Source: Chloroflexota bacterium (lineage in GTDB: Bacteria; Chloroflexota; Dehalococcoidia; Lucifugimonadales; Lucifugimonadaceae). Taken from it: DNA of 49,534 nt. A program made the position numbers and the translations under genes. Positions 1 to 9,267 of the stretch are shown here, in pieces (positions within the stretch are counted from its first letter, which is position 1; each line of letters starts with the position of its first letter). The stretch spans positions 1 to 49,534 of the forward strand of contig JABIHL010000100.1 in the NCBI GenBank assembly GCA_018649665.1, in the 5' to 3' direction. Under the pieces are notes generated by a model. That model made no database searches and was not told the DNA's origin. It saw only the letters and a list, made by a program, of their open reading frames with translations.

Positions 1-235
1 ATCCTTCATCTCATCACTGAACAGATCGCCAACTTCCATACCCATGGCTCGAACCACTGGAGCGCCTGCGGAGTTGGAATACTCGAGGGCGCCTTCTGGT
101 GACATGCGCATCACAGGATTGGGGTTCAAGTCGGGGAATTTGTTGAGCACCTTCATAGCGGTGATATCGGTTCCGTAGACGTTGATGCAGTTGAACTCGA
201 ACACTTCCACGATCTTCAGCGAGAGAACTCTCTCA
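1..235 (-). pseudogene. Frame-shifted continuation of the PAS-repeat gene (fourth NPNPV repeat), running off the window edge
   Basis: Minus-strand reading in a different frame gives ...SLKIVEVFEFNCINVYGTDITAMKVLNKFPDLNPNPVMRMSPEGALEYSNSAG..., homologous to the repeats of 216..1241. Confidence 0.6.
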
Positions 236-962
236 TCATGTCGACAGGAACTACGTCGCCCGTCTTCGCATTTACTGCCTTGCAAACAACATCGCTGGCG
301 GGGTTGGCGTATTCCAGCACACCATCGTGATTTATTCGAAGGACAGGGTTCGGATTCTGATCAGGGAACTTGTTCATCGCAATTCGAGCGGTGATGTCTG
401 ATCCGTAGATATTTGTTATTTCAAATTCTGGCGTGTAGACCGGAAGCAGCGAGAAAGTTCGACCTTCGCCGCTAACCAACAAAGGTTCGTCCGTTACCTC
501 ATTACACACATCTTCAATTGACTTGATCAGTTCCGGCTTCAGTCGCTCACCAACACCAGTCCCCATCGCCTTAACTACTAGATCGGCAGCATCGTTTGCG
601 TAATCCAACGTGCCATCACCAGTCATTTTCATCACAGGGTTAGGGTTCAAATCAGGGAATTTGGTCAGCACTTGCATCGCAGTTACGTCTGTGCCGTAAA
701 CGTTGATGAAACCCTGATCTTTGTACATAACGGGCAGAAGCGAATAAGTTTTGACCCCGGCGGTGATATTGAACGAGCCGCCCAAATCTCGGTCAGCTTC
801 TTTCATAAGACGCTCGAACAGTTCTTCAGGAACTTTTGAATCGTTCGAAATGCCAAGCGCAGAGGTTATCGGCTGGCTAGCGTCGTTCGAATAGAGCAAG
901 TCGCCATCGAAAGAAATTCGCAGAACGGGGTTGGGATTCAGATTTGGGAACTTGTTGATCGC
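136..962 (-). repeat. Tandem ~291-nt (97-codon) coding repeats, PAS-like
   Basis: Equivalent 15-mers gaa(c/t)ttg(t/g)tnang(c) start at 948, 657, 366 and 136; spacings 291, 291 and 230 nt. Confidence 0.8.
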
Positions 963-1241
963 CTCAAGCTGGTCACGAAGTCGGCTGTGTGCATCCGCAT
1001 TGGCCCGGCGTGCCGATCCAACGACAGTGGCACTCGTTAGTAGTGAAACCGTGAATGGCACCATCACCGTCAACGGAATCTGCCATGCCATCCTCGACGT
1101 CCACTCGCCGGCTATGAGCGATGCGCCCTGGGTGATGGCGACAAGCGTGGTCCCCACGACTACTGCCGTTTTGAGTGCTCTTCGTATGACTCGACCGTCG
1201 CGTAAATCGCTCAGCCAGATTCGCGTCTGCATGTTTAACAA
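216..1241 (-). CDS. Membrane protein with N-terminal NrtS-like (nitrate/nitrite transporter-like) two-helix region followed by tandem NPNPV-type PAS-like repeats; frame broken near the 3' end
   Basis: ORF of 341 aa; N-terminus IRRALKTAVVVGTTLVAITQGASLIAGEW...IPLTVMVPFTVSLLTSA resembles the NrtS pattern; repeats KFPNLNPNPVLRISFDG, KFPDLNPNPVMKMTGDG, KFPDQNPNPVLRINHDG. Confidence 0.6.
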   Translation of the reverse strand: MLNMQTRIWLSDLRDGRVIRRALKTAVVVGTTLVAITQGASLIAGEWTSRMAWQIPLTVMVPFTVSLLTSATVVGSARRANADAHSRLRDQLEAINKFPNLNPNPVLRISFDGDLLYSNDASQPITSALGISNDSKVPEELFERLMKEADRDLGGSFNITAGVKTYSLLPVMYKDQGFINVYGTDVTAMQVLTKFPDLNPNPVMKMTGDGTLDYANDAADLVVKAMGTGVGERLKPELIKSIEDVCNEVTDEPLLVSGEGRTFSLLPVYTPEFEITNIYGSDITARIAMNKFPDQNPNPVLRINHDGVLEYANPASDVVCKAVNAKTGDVVPVDMMREFSR

Positions 1242-1473
1242 CTTGGTGAATTCGTCCCTAGAACCGGAGTCGAAGCTTACCGGAAATCACTGCTACTTGT
1301 GTTCATTACGGCAGGGATTCTGGGTAGGCAGCCCCTGCAGTCGGTCGGTTAGATTCAACCGCAACGAAAAGGGCGCGTGAATTAACTCATAAACAGCATG
1401 AACTACCGTTACCCTGCCCTGAGCACATTAAGTTTCCAAAATCCCCAACGCCCAATCGAGCGCTATCTCACTC

Positions 1474-2898
1474 ATGTCCAACCGATCGAAAACTCTCGGA
1501 ATCTACGCCTGGCCTCCACACATTCAAGCTGAAGGTGTGAACGCCGTTCTCGATAATCTGCAGTCGATAGGCGCTACTTCCGTATCGACCTCCACCTACG
1601 TTGCTGAACCCGCAATCGATGGCGAGGGCGACCGGCGCGAACCGCCGCAGAACGGCAACAAGGGATTGGTGAGAGAGATAGATCGTCCGCTTTGGGGACG
1701 CAAGGCGCTTTACTTGCACACAGGGCCGAGCTTCAGCCACGATTCGAAGCTGTACGACGGCATGAAATATGCCCCAGAGGCACCGAACGATCTAACTCGC
1801 AAGCACGGCGATGTGATTCACAATTTCCTTGCTGAAGCCAATAAGCGGGGCCTCAAAACCTATATCCAGACCTCACCTTCACGACTTCCGACACTGCGAG
1901 ATGGCGTCGACGAATCGGAACGACTTGCCGACACCCCACGGCTTCCGTTCGGCAAACTTCCCGCTAACCGAATGGTGAATTTCGCTTCTTTAGCTAGCCC
2001 CGCCGTGGTCGATTTCATGGCTGCTGAAACTGCAGACATCATCGCAGAATATCCCGAAGCTGACGGCTTGTTGTTAGATCGAATGGAACAGAGTTTTTAT
2101 ACGTTCGACGATGCATTCGTCGACTACGGCTCGCACGCCCAAAAGGCTGCCGAAAAGTACGGCCTAGATTTCGAATCGATAAACGGAGCAGCTGGCGCTG
2201 CCCTTCAGCACTTTGCTTCGATCACCAACGACGAGCTTGATTCTGTGCAGTCGAAAATCGACATCCCAATCGCATTCCCGGGCTTGGCTCAAAACGATTC
2301 AAGCAGCGGGCAATCGTTGAATGACGCTATGAAGCTTCGCTCTAAAACGGCGAGCCACTTGCTCAAGACGATCCGTGAATCAGCCGACTCAGTACGCCCG
2401 GAAGTCGAACTAATCCCAATCACATTCCCGCCACCGCTATCTTTGCTTACAGGGGTCGACTTTTCGAAGTATTCGAAGTACGCCGATGCGGTGATGATCA
2501 AATTCTTCACCATGCACTGGCCACTGATCGTGACTTACTGGACCGAAGGCATCACAGCGATGAATCCTACGCTTGACCCCAATAAGGTCGCCCGAGCAGT
2601 TTCGATTGCCCTCGAGCTCGAAGATGTTCCTTCTACGAACGCCGGTGATTACGCATACCCCGAACCCGATACACCACACCGTGCCGGAACCAATGCTCAG
2701 ATAAGCAAAATCAAAGTCGCAACAAAACAGGCAAAAAAGATGCCGATCCTGCCATCCGTTCATGGTTATGGACCGTTAGAAGATGTGGAGCGTCGATGGC
2801 GAATTGGTTGGGAGACCGGTGATTCGGGCATGTGGGTCAACAGGTACGGCTACTTGAGTGAGCCTAAATTGAACCTATTGAAACGTGTAATTTCTTAA
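1474..2898 (+). CDS. Hypothetical protein, possibly TIM-barrel glycoside-hydrolase-like
   Basis: 474-aa ORF with no antisense competitor; alternating pattern and motifs such as GLKTYIQTSPS and EADGLLLDRMEQ suggest a TIM barrel; family not recognised. Confidence 0.7.
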   Translation: MSNRSKTLGIYAWPPHIQAEGVNAVLDNLQSIGATSVSTSTYVAEPAIDGEGDRREPPQNGNKGLVREIDRPLWGRKALYLHTGPSFSHDSKLYDGMKYAPEAPNDLTRKHGDVIHNFLAEANKRGLKTYIQTSPSRLPTLRDGVDESERLADTPRLPFGKLPANRMVNFASLASPAVVDFMAAETADIIAEYPEADGLLLDRMEQSFYTFDDAFVDYGSHAQKAAEKYGLDFESINGAAGAALQHFASITNDELDSVQSKIDIPIAFPGLAQNDSSSGQSLNDAMKLRSKTASHLLKTIRESADSVRPEVELIPITFPPPLSLLTGVDFSKYSKYADAVMIKFFTMHWPLIVTYWTEGITAMNPTLDPNKVARAVSIALELEDVPSTNAGDYAYPEPDTPHRAGTNAQISKIKVATKQAKKMPILPSVHGYGPLEDVERRWRIGWETGDSGMWVNRYGYLSEPKLNLLKRVIS

Positions 2899-3037
2899 CG
2901 ATTTCTTCATTACATGCGCCTATCGGCTCTCGGTTTGAACTCGATTTCGGGTTATTGTTGTTTATCTTAATTTTCTGACGGACGCAGCTTGTTCGTAAAT
3001 CTTACTGTCAGAACGACTGCAGGAGCAAAACCAAAAC

Positions 3038-3172
3038 ATGCCTGACTGGTGGCTGGAAGCGACTTTACCGACCGTTGTGTTCGGTTTCTTGCTCGTGCTC
3101 TGGGTATTTATTCCTGCTCCCGACGGTGAATCCGATTTCGGAAGTCGATTGCGCGACAGGTTCCGCAAATAA
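3038..3172 (+). CDS. 44-aa single-pass membrane peptide MPDWWLEATLPTVVFGFLLVLWVFIPAPDGESDFGSRLRDRFRK
   Basis: ATG 3038, stop TAA 3170-3172 overlapping the next gene's ATG 3172 (TAATG); hydrophobic segment then basic tail; below the length cutoff of the supplied track. Confidence 0.6.
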   Translation: MPDWWLEATLPTVVFGFLLVLWVFIPAPDGESDFGSRLRDRFRK

Positions 3173-6100
3173 TGTTTGCTACTGCCGATCGTAAACGACT
3201 TCTTGTCGGTCTCCTACTTCTCGCCGTAATCATGGGCCTGTTTCTGGCGTTCAACCGACTGCCGAAAATTGGCATCGTTGGTGAAGATCTCGACGCCGTG
3301 CAATCGCCGACCAGCCAATGTTTCCAGGGCTTCTGTATCGAACGTGATCCCGGCGTAAGCTTCACAACTCGCTGGATCAAATTTTCGATCACATACCTTC
3401 GCTTGGTAACTGTCGGAATGACGTTCGCATTCATCACTGCAGGTCTTGCCGAAGCGTTCCTATTCTCAAAATCTATCAGTAGCGGTCTTCCGACTGCCGG
3501 CGTGTTCCGTAGAACAGTTCAAGGAACTGTTACCGGTGGAATGATGAACCTGTGCTCGGCGTGTATCGTGCCGGTGTCATCGGCATTCCATAGAAGAGCC
3601 AGCATCGAAGGCGCAATAGCGATGGTGCAGGGTTCAACCACCCTGAATATTCCCGCGCTCGCAATGGTCTTCTTTGTGTTTAGCCCTGTGCTTGGCTTCA
3701 GTCGATTAATTCTGGCGATAGTTGGTGCGCTAATAATCGGACCGATCGTAGTTCTGAGTGTCCGACGTGATCGAGTGAAGAACGTCGAGATTCCAGACAC
3801 CTATCAGGAACCAGTCGATCAAGCCGGCTGGGGTGAAGTGCTTGCTCCAGCGTTCAGGCACTGGGCGAAGGCAAGTATTGGCTATGCCATCCGTCTTTCA
3901 CCAATCATGATCTTCGCCGGGTTCGCCAGTGGTCTCGCAATCCAATGGCTCAGCCCTGAAGTTATCGCCACCTATCTGGGTAACGATGTTCGAGGCGTGC
4001 TGCTGGCAGCAACGTTTGGTGTGCTCATCAACGTTCCGCTTCTATTTGAAATCCCGCTTGTTGCCCTGCTGTTGCTTTTGGGAATGGGTACGGCTCCTGC
4101 CGCTACCCTGCTGTTCGCAGCTGCAGCTGGTGGCCCAGTTACGTTCTGGGGGCTCGCCAAACTGATGCCTCGCAAAGCACTGGCGACTTTCGCCGGGGCG
4201 ACTTGGGCTGTCGGTGCGCTTGGTGGCATTTTGGTTCTAGTTGGCGGCAATTATTTCTGGGAAGAAGCTGGGCTAAACGACCGCTTGGCGAAGGCGTCTG
4301 AGTCGCGAACGGTCGAGGAATTGTTCCTCGCTTCGGGCGCAGATCCTGTAGATCTGGCCGACTATCCGTTGGTTCTAGACGGCATTCCAGCAAGCGACGA
4401 ATTTGCTCCATTCCAGAACATCGCTCCGCTAATTGGCACCGATGCGCTGATCGAAAATAGATATCCCGGCGTAGCGATATTCGACTTCGACCGTGACGGT
4501 GATCAAGATTTCTATGTGACCTCTGGCGAATCGAACGCTGCCTTCCAGATCACCCGCGGTGGTCCAAACAAGCTATTCAGGAACGATGGCGACAACATCT
4601 TCACCGAGATCGCCGATTCAGCTGGCGTAGCAGCGCCAACACACAACTCGACCGCGGTCGCAGCTTGTGACTTGGACAACGACGGATTCCAAGATCTGTA
4701 CGTTGGTGCGCAGGGACGTATCGGCGACAATCTCGACTACCGATCGGCTGCCCAAATTCCCGCTCTTGCCGCTGTAGTACAGGATCGACTATTCCACAAC
4801 AACGGTGACGGAACGTTCACAGATATCACTGCCACGGCGTTTGGCACGCAAGCTAACCCTCGTTCAGCTGCCAGCATCGCTTGTGGCGACCTAGACAACG
4901 ACGGATGGCTGGACCTATACGTTGGTAACCGAGCCGATCAAGATTTCGTGCGATTCGACACTTCACGCCACCATGGTCATTTCAACACGTTCTTCCACAA
5001 CAATGGCGATGGAACGTTCACCGACCAAACTGTCGAATCAGGACTCGTCTCACCTCCCATTCGAATGCGTGACATATCGGGCAACCCGATCGTCTACTCG
5101 GCTCCCGGTAACACGACCATCGAGGGATTCGATATCAGTGTCACCGACGCCAACGGCAACATCGTGGGAGACCCAGCGGGTCAAACATGGACGACGTTGA
5201 TGTTCGATCACGATAGTGATGGCGATCTTGATCTATGGATCGGAGACGACGGCGATCGACTCAAGGTTTACCGAAACGATTCGAACCCGGCCGGAATTAC
5301 TTTCACGCCTATCGAAGAGCTACTTGGTATCGACCAGATGGGTCAGTGGATGGGCTTTGCGCTGGGTGATTACGACGGAGACGCCGATCTAGACGTGTTC
5401 GTTACCAACATGGGCTTCCAACCGCTGGAACGTCCGTGGCCCGGCGTGCCTTCGGCCGACTGCGCCTACTATCACTCGACCAGCACTGGCACTTGCTTCC
5501 ACGCGCTGATCGAAAATCGGGTGAACGAGGAATCGGAGCCTAGTCGACCGGGTGCATTCGCATTCGTCACAGGCGAAACGATTGTTTCTCCTTCGGGCAT
5601 CATTCCGCCAGCTTCACTTGGCGATGAATTCGAGGCGCAAAACGAAGCTCAAATAATCGGTCTTGAAGCCTACGAATTCGGCTTTGGTACTGCGTTCTTC
5701 GATATGGACAACGATGCCGACCAAGATTTGTACTGGCTCGGTTCAATTGCGGCTCGTGGCGAAGGTCCTCAGGGTGATGTCGCTCCCGGCGTAGGTCGCT
5801 TGCTGCAGAACGACGGGAACGGCTCTTTCGCTGATATCACCGCTGAAGCCCGGATTATCGATTCGCTTGCTGTCGACTACTCAATTCTCGATCCAGAAGA
5901 CAACAACTTCAACGCACGTAAACAGCGTATCGGCGTCGAGTTCCACGAGAACGGCAAGGGAGTCGCTGTCGGCGACCTAAACGGCGATGGATTCATCGAC
6001 GTAATCGGCACTAACAGCAACGGCGAGACATTCGATGCCGACGGAGAACGAGCCGTGGCGAGTGGTCCGTTGTTCGTGTGGATGAACAGCGGTAACGACA

Positions 6101-6402
6101 ACAGCTGGATATCGTTCCGACTCACTGGCGGGATGAGCATTTCGAGCACTGGATCAAACGCCGATGCTATCGGTGCGAAGATCATCGTGACTCACGCCAG
6201 ATACGACGGTAAAGAAGTTACTCAGGTGAAGGAAATTCTTGGTTCGTCGAGCTTCCTATCGATGAGTTCAACCGATGCACACTTTGGTATCGGGAACGCT
6301 GAATCTGTGTCGGTAAGAATCGAATGGCCAAGCGGTCGAACGATGAACCTGACAGACCTAGAACTCAACAAGCTCCACGAAATCAATGAGCCTGCGAGCT
6401 AG
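3172..6402 (+). CDS. Fusion protein: DUF318/ArsP-like permease (N-terminal ~370 aa) plus FG-GAP/VCBS repeats plus C-terminal ASPIC/UnbV domain
   Basis: Multi-TM N-terminus with NLCSACIVPVSSAFHRRASIEGAIAMVQGSTTLNIPAL; then at least seven FG-GAP-type loops (FDFDRDGDQDFYV, CDLDNDGFQDLYV, GDLDNDGWLDLYV, FDHDSDGDLDLWI, GDYDGDADLDVFV, FDMDNDADQDLYW, GDLNGDGFIDVI) and a C-terminal UnbV-like region. Confidence 0.85.
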   Translation: MFATADRKRLLVGLLLLAVIMGLFLAFNRLPKIGIVGEDLDAVQSPTSQCFQGFCIERDPGVSFTTRWIKFSITYLRLVTVGMTFAFITAGLAEAFLFSKSISSGLPTAGVFRRTVQGTVTGGMMNLCSACIVPVSSAFHRRASIEGAIAMVQGSTTLNIPALAMVFFVFSPVLGFSRLILAIVGALIIGPIVVLSVRRDRVKNVEIPDTYQEPVDQAGWGEVLAPAFRHWAKASIGYAIRLSPIMIFAGFASGLAIQWLSPEVIATYLGNDVRGVLLAATFGVLINVPLLFEIPLVALLLLLGMGTAPAATLLFAAAAGGPVTFWGLAKLMPRKALATFAGATWAVGALGGILVLVGGNYFWEEAGLNDRLAKASESRTVEELFLASGADPVDLADYPLVLDGIPASDEFAPFQNIAPLIGTDALIENRYPGVAIFDFDRDGDQDFYVTSGESNAAFQITRGGPNKLFRNDGDNIFTEIADSAGVAAPTHNSTAVAACDLDNDGFQDLYVGAQGRIGDNLDYRSAAQIPALAAVVQDRLFHNNGDGTFTDITATAFGTQANPRSAASIACGDLDNDGWLDLYVGNRADQDFVRFDTSRHHGHFNTFFHNNGDGTFTDQTVESGLVSPPIRMRDISGNPIVYSAPGNTTIEGFDISVTDANGNIVGDPAGQTWTTLMFDHDSDGDLDLWIGDDGDRLKVYRNDSNPAGITFTPIEELLGIDQMGQWMGFALGDYDGDADLDVFVTNMGFQPLERPWPGVPSADCAYYHSTSTGTCFHALIENRVNEESEPSRPGAFAFVTGETIVSPSGIIPPASLGDEFEAQNEAQIIGLEAYEFGFGTAFFDMDNDADQDLYWLGSIAARGEGPQGDVAPGVGRLLQNDGNGSFADITAEARIIDSLAVDYSILDPEDNNFNARKQRIGVEFHENGKGVAVGDLNGDGFIDVIGTNSNGETFDADGERAVASGPLFVWMNSGNDNSWISFRLTGGMSISSTGSNADAIGAKIIVTHARYDGKEVTQVKEILGSSSFLSMSSTDAHFGIGNAESVSVRIEWPSGRTMNLTDLELNKLHEINEPAS

Positions 6403-6411
6403 TAATTCTAG

Positions 6412-7896
6412 CTACTCGGTTTGATCCGGGCGTTTCGGCTTGGTGAGAATCGCCAGCACGAGTCCAATCAGCGAGAATATCGTCACGAGCAAGTAGGCAA
6501 ATTTCCAGCCGTTCATAAACGATTCACTAGCTGGTTCGTTGCCAGTGATTTTGTTCAGCGGGATGTCGAAACCATCGGCAACCATGATGCCCACGACGAC
6601 AGCCGATGCAATCGCTTGCCCCGCCACGTTACCAACGTTCCGTGTCAGGTTCGTTAGTGCGCCAACAACTCCGAACGATTCCTTTGGCACGCTTCCCAAA
6701 ATCGTGCTGTTGTTTGGTACTCCCCAGAGTCCCATTGCTAGTCCGTTTATCAGCAACACGAAAATGACGATCCATAGCGGTGTTTCAGCTGAGAAGAACA
6801 TGAACGCAACAGCGGTTGCGACCAACATTGCAAAGCCGACTATCGTGAACGGACGCTCACCGATTCGATCGCCCATTCGCCCTGACGTACTTGCCGCAGT
6901 AGCCATTCCAAGTGACGTGACAAAGATGATTGCACCAGCTGCAGCCTCTTGGATATCTCGCAGACTAATCAGATAAATCGGCATTAGGAATCTGACAGCC
7001 GTAGTACCCAAGAACCCTAAGAATCTGGTGGCGACCGCCATCGTGAAGACCAAATTCTTGAACATGCGTAGATCAAGCATTGGTGCGTCGGACTTAAGTT
7101 CCCACCAAACGAACAGCGCAAATAGCACTGCCGACGACGTCAGACCACCAAGTATCAGAGGAGAAACAATAGCCACCCCGAACGGGTTGTTGATCAAGAT
7201 AACAACGACGGTAATCACGAGCCCTGAGACGATCGCGCCCACCCAGTCGAACGCCTGTTTGCCCCCGCCGCGACGCTGAAGGCTGACGATTTTCTCATCG
7301 AGAATGAAATATCCCGCGACGGACGCAATACCGATAGGGATCGTCAGCATCAGGAACAGCGACTGCCACGGCAGGAATTGAAGCACGAGACCAGCGATAA
7401 CCGGACCGATAGCACCACCAATTGCTACCGAAGTAGTCTGTGCTCCGATCGCCTTTCCGCGTTCATGTGCCGGGAAAACCGAGAGAACCATAGCGGTACC
7501 GACCGATTGCCCCATGGCATTACCGATGGCTGTAAACACTCTTGCTGCGATCAGCAGTCCGAAGGTCGGAGCGAGAGACGTAAATACCGACCCACTCGCA
7601 AAAAGAACCAGCCCGATTAAGTGGACTTTCTTTCGGCCAATAATGTCGGCCATTCTGCCCATAGGCATCATGAACGCACTGATGGTCAGTCCCTGTGCGA
7701 TCACCACCCAAGAAGCATTGCGCAACGTTACGTTGAACGTATCGGCGATCTGGGTCAACGCAATGAACACCATGCCCATGCTGGCTACCATCGTGAAGAA
7801 GGCGATACCGATTGCGGCAAACGCTTTCCACTTGTACGCGTCTAAATCGACAGGCTGGTCAGGCTGAGTTGTTGGTGAATTCTTTTGTTCGGTCAC
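6412..7896 (-). CDS. MFS transporter, DHA2/EmrB-QacA-like drug:H+ antiporter
   Basis: 494 aa multi-TM; motif GRMADIIGRKKVHLIGL and GRMGDRIGERPF. Confidence 0.88.
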   Translation of the reverse strand: MTEQKNSPTTQPDQPVDLDAYKWKAFAAIGIAFFTMVASMGMVFIALTQIADTFNVTLRNASWVVIAQGLTISAFMMPMGRMADIIGRKKVHLIGLVLFASGSVFTSLAPTFGLLIAARVFTAIGNAMGQSVGTAMVLSVFPAHERGKAIGAQTTSVAIGGAIGPVIAGLVLQFLPWQSLFLMLTIPIGIASVAGYFILDEKIVSLQRRGGGKQAFDWVGAIVSGLVITVVVILINNPFGVAIVSPLILGGLTSSAVLFALFVWWELKSDAPMLDLRMFKNLVFTMAVATRFLGFLGTTAVRFLMPIYLISLRDIQEAAAGAIIFVTSLGMATAASTSGRMGDRIGERPFTIVGFAMLVATAVAFMFFSAETPLWIVIFVLLINGLAMGLWGVPNNSTILGSVPKESFGVVGALTNLTRNVGNVAGQAIASAVVVGIMVADGFDIPLNKITGNEPASESFMNGWKFAYLLVTIFSLIGLVLAILTKPKRPDQTE

Positions 7897-8008
7897 GCTG
7901 GGTGAATCGAATCAGGAATGTGGGCGAAAATTGGCACGGGCGTCATACTACTCCCGCCGCGTGCACACGGCGCAAGTTCAGAAGCCTAACCACGATGAAT
8001 CTGCCGTC

Positions 8009-9187
8009 TTATGTCGCTCGCTGCTCGATCCAGTCGAGGTCGAATTCGAACCCAAATCCTGGTGCATTCGATGGAGTCAGGTAGCCGTCTTTAATCACGG
8101 GCGTTCCCGGCAACACTACGAGCTCTTCAAGCGGAACACCGGGAGGTGCCACACCTTCTGATCGCTCTGCCCACATGACCGATGACATGGCGTATGCCAG
8201 ATGCTGCCCGTACGGATAGTTCGTGCTGGCGTGCGGAATCACGGTTAGGCCGTGTGCTTCGGCGAGGTGACAAATCTTGATTCCAGCAGTTAGACCACCA
8301 ACCCACTGCAGATCAGGCTGGAAAATGTCGACAAGTCCATGGCTGGCAGCAAGGGCGAATGGATGTACCGAGTACCAGTGCTCCCCTGTGGCGAGTGTCT
8401 GGAAAGGAATTCGCTGGCGAAGGTTGAAGTAGCTGTCCATATCTTCAGGCAGCATGTAATCCTCAAGCCACTTGATTCGATACGGTCGTAATTGCTCAGC
8501 GAGTCGCACCATGTAATCGGTGTTCATCGACATCCAGCAATCAACAGCAATTTCTACATCAGGACCAACCTGTTCACGAGTCTTGGCGACAAGTTCTTCC
8601 GTGCGGTTTAGACCGGCTAAACCGGCGTCGGGACCTTCTCGTAAGAAGAGTTTTACAGCCTTGAAGCCGAGTTCAAGGAACCATGCAATTGAATTCTCTG
8701 TACCGTAGGAAATATCGGTATTGCTGGCGTAGCAGAAGATCTTTTCTTTCTGGGGGCCACCAATAATTTCGTACACCGGCTTATTCAGCAGCTTGCCCTT
8801 CAAATCCCAAAGGGCGTTATCGACTGCGCTGATCGCAAAGCTCGAAACGCCGGCGGTTCCATAGGCAGCCGTTGCCTTCTGCATGAGATCCCACACGCGT
8901 TCAGTCGCCATGCAGTTCTCACCCTCGATCACCGGACCAATGTGGTCGTTGATGAGCGGAACAGTCACACCGCTGTGGAGCGTGAGACCAAAGCCCCACG
9001 TTCCGTCCTCTGCAGTAACCACACAGGCGGTTCGCTTCCAGTTGTTGCCCCAATCGGCACGCTTAAGTTCTGGATAGCGCTGCATTGGGCTGACGAATCC
9101 ATCGGTATCCAGCTTGGGAACACGCGGCTTGGTCGTTGCGTGCGGAGTTACATCAACCTCGATAGCTTTGACTGACCTGATCTTCAT
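8009..9187 (-). CDS. Mandelate racemase/muconate lactonizing enzyme family protein, L-rhamnonate dehydratase-like
   Basis: Enolase-superfamily motifs: AVDNALWDLKGKLLNKPVYEIIGG, EIAVDCWMSMN, IKWLEDYMLPEDMDSY, ATGEHWYSVHPF, VDIFQPDLQWVGGLT, IPHAS. Confidence 0.88.
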   Translation of the reverse strand: MKIRSVKAIEVDVTPHATTKPRVPKLDTDGFVSPMQRYPELKRADWGNNWKRTACVVTAEDGTWGFGLTLHSGVTVPLINDHIGPVIEGENCMATERVWDLMQKATAAYGTAGVSSFAISAVDNALWDLKGKLLNKPVYEIIGGPQKEKIFCYASNTDISYGTENSIAWFLELGFKAVKLFLREGPDAGLAGLNRTEELVAKTREQVGPDVEIAVDCWMSMNTDYMVRLAEQLRPYRIKWLEDYMLPEDMDSYFNLRQRIPFQTLATGEHWYSVHPFALAASHGLVDIFQPDLQWVGGLTAGIKICHLAEAHGLTVIPHASTNYPYGQHLAYAMSSVMWAERSEGVAPPGVPLEELVVLPGTPVIKDGYLTPSNAPGFGFEFDLDWIEQRAT

Positions 9188-9267
9188 GCGGAGTTTTTCC
9201 TGTAGTGATGACGTACGGTTGGCAATTGCACGCCGGACTTTACATGAAGATCAGGCTCTATAAAGCT

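Noticed and set aside
7514-7867. 117-aa plus-strand ORF
   Set aside because: Antisense to the DHA2 MFS transporter.
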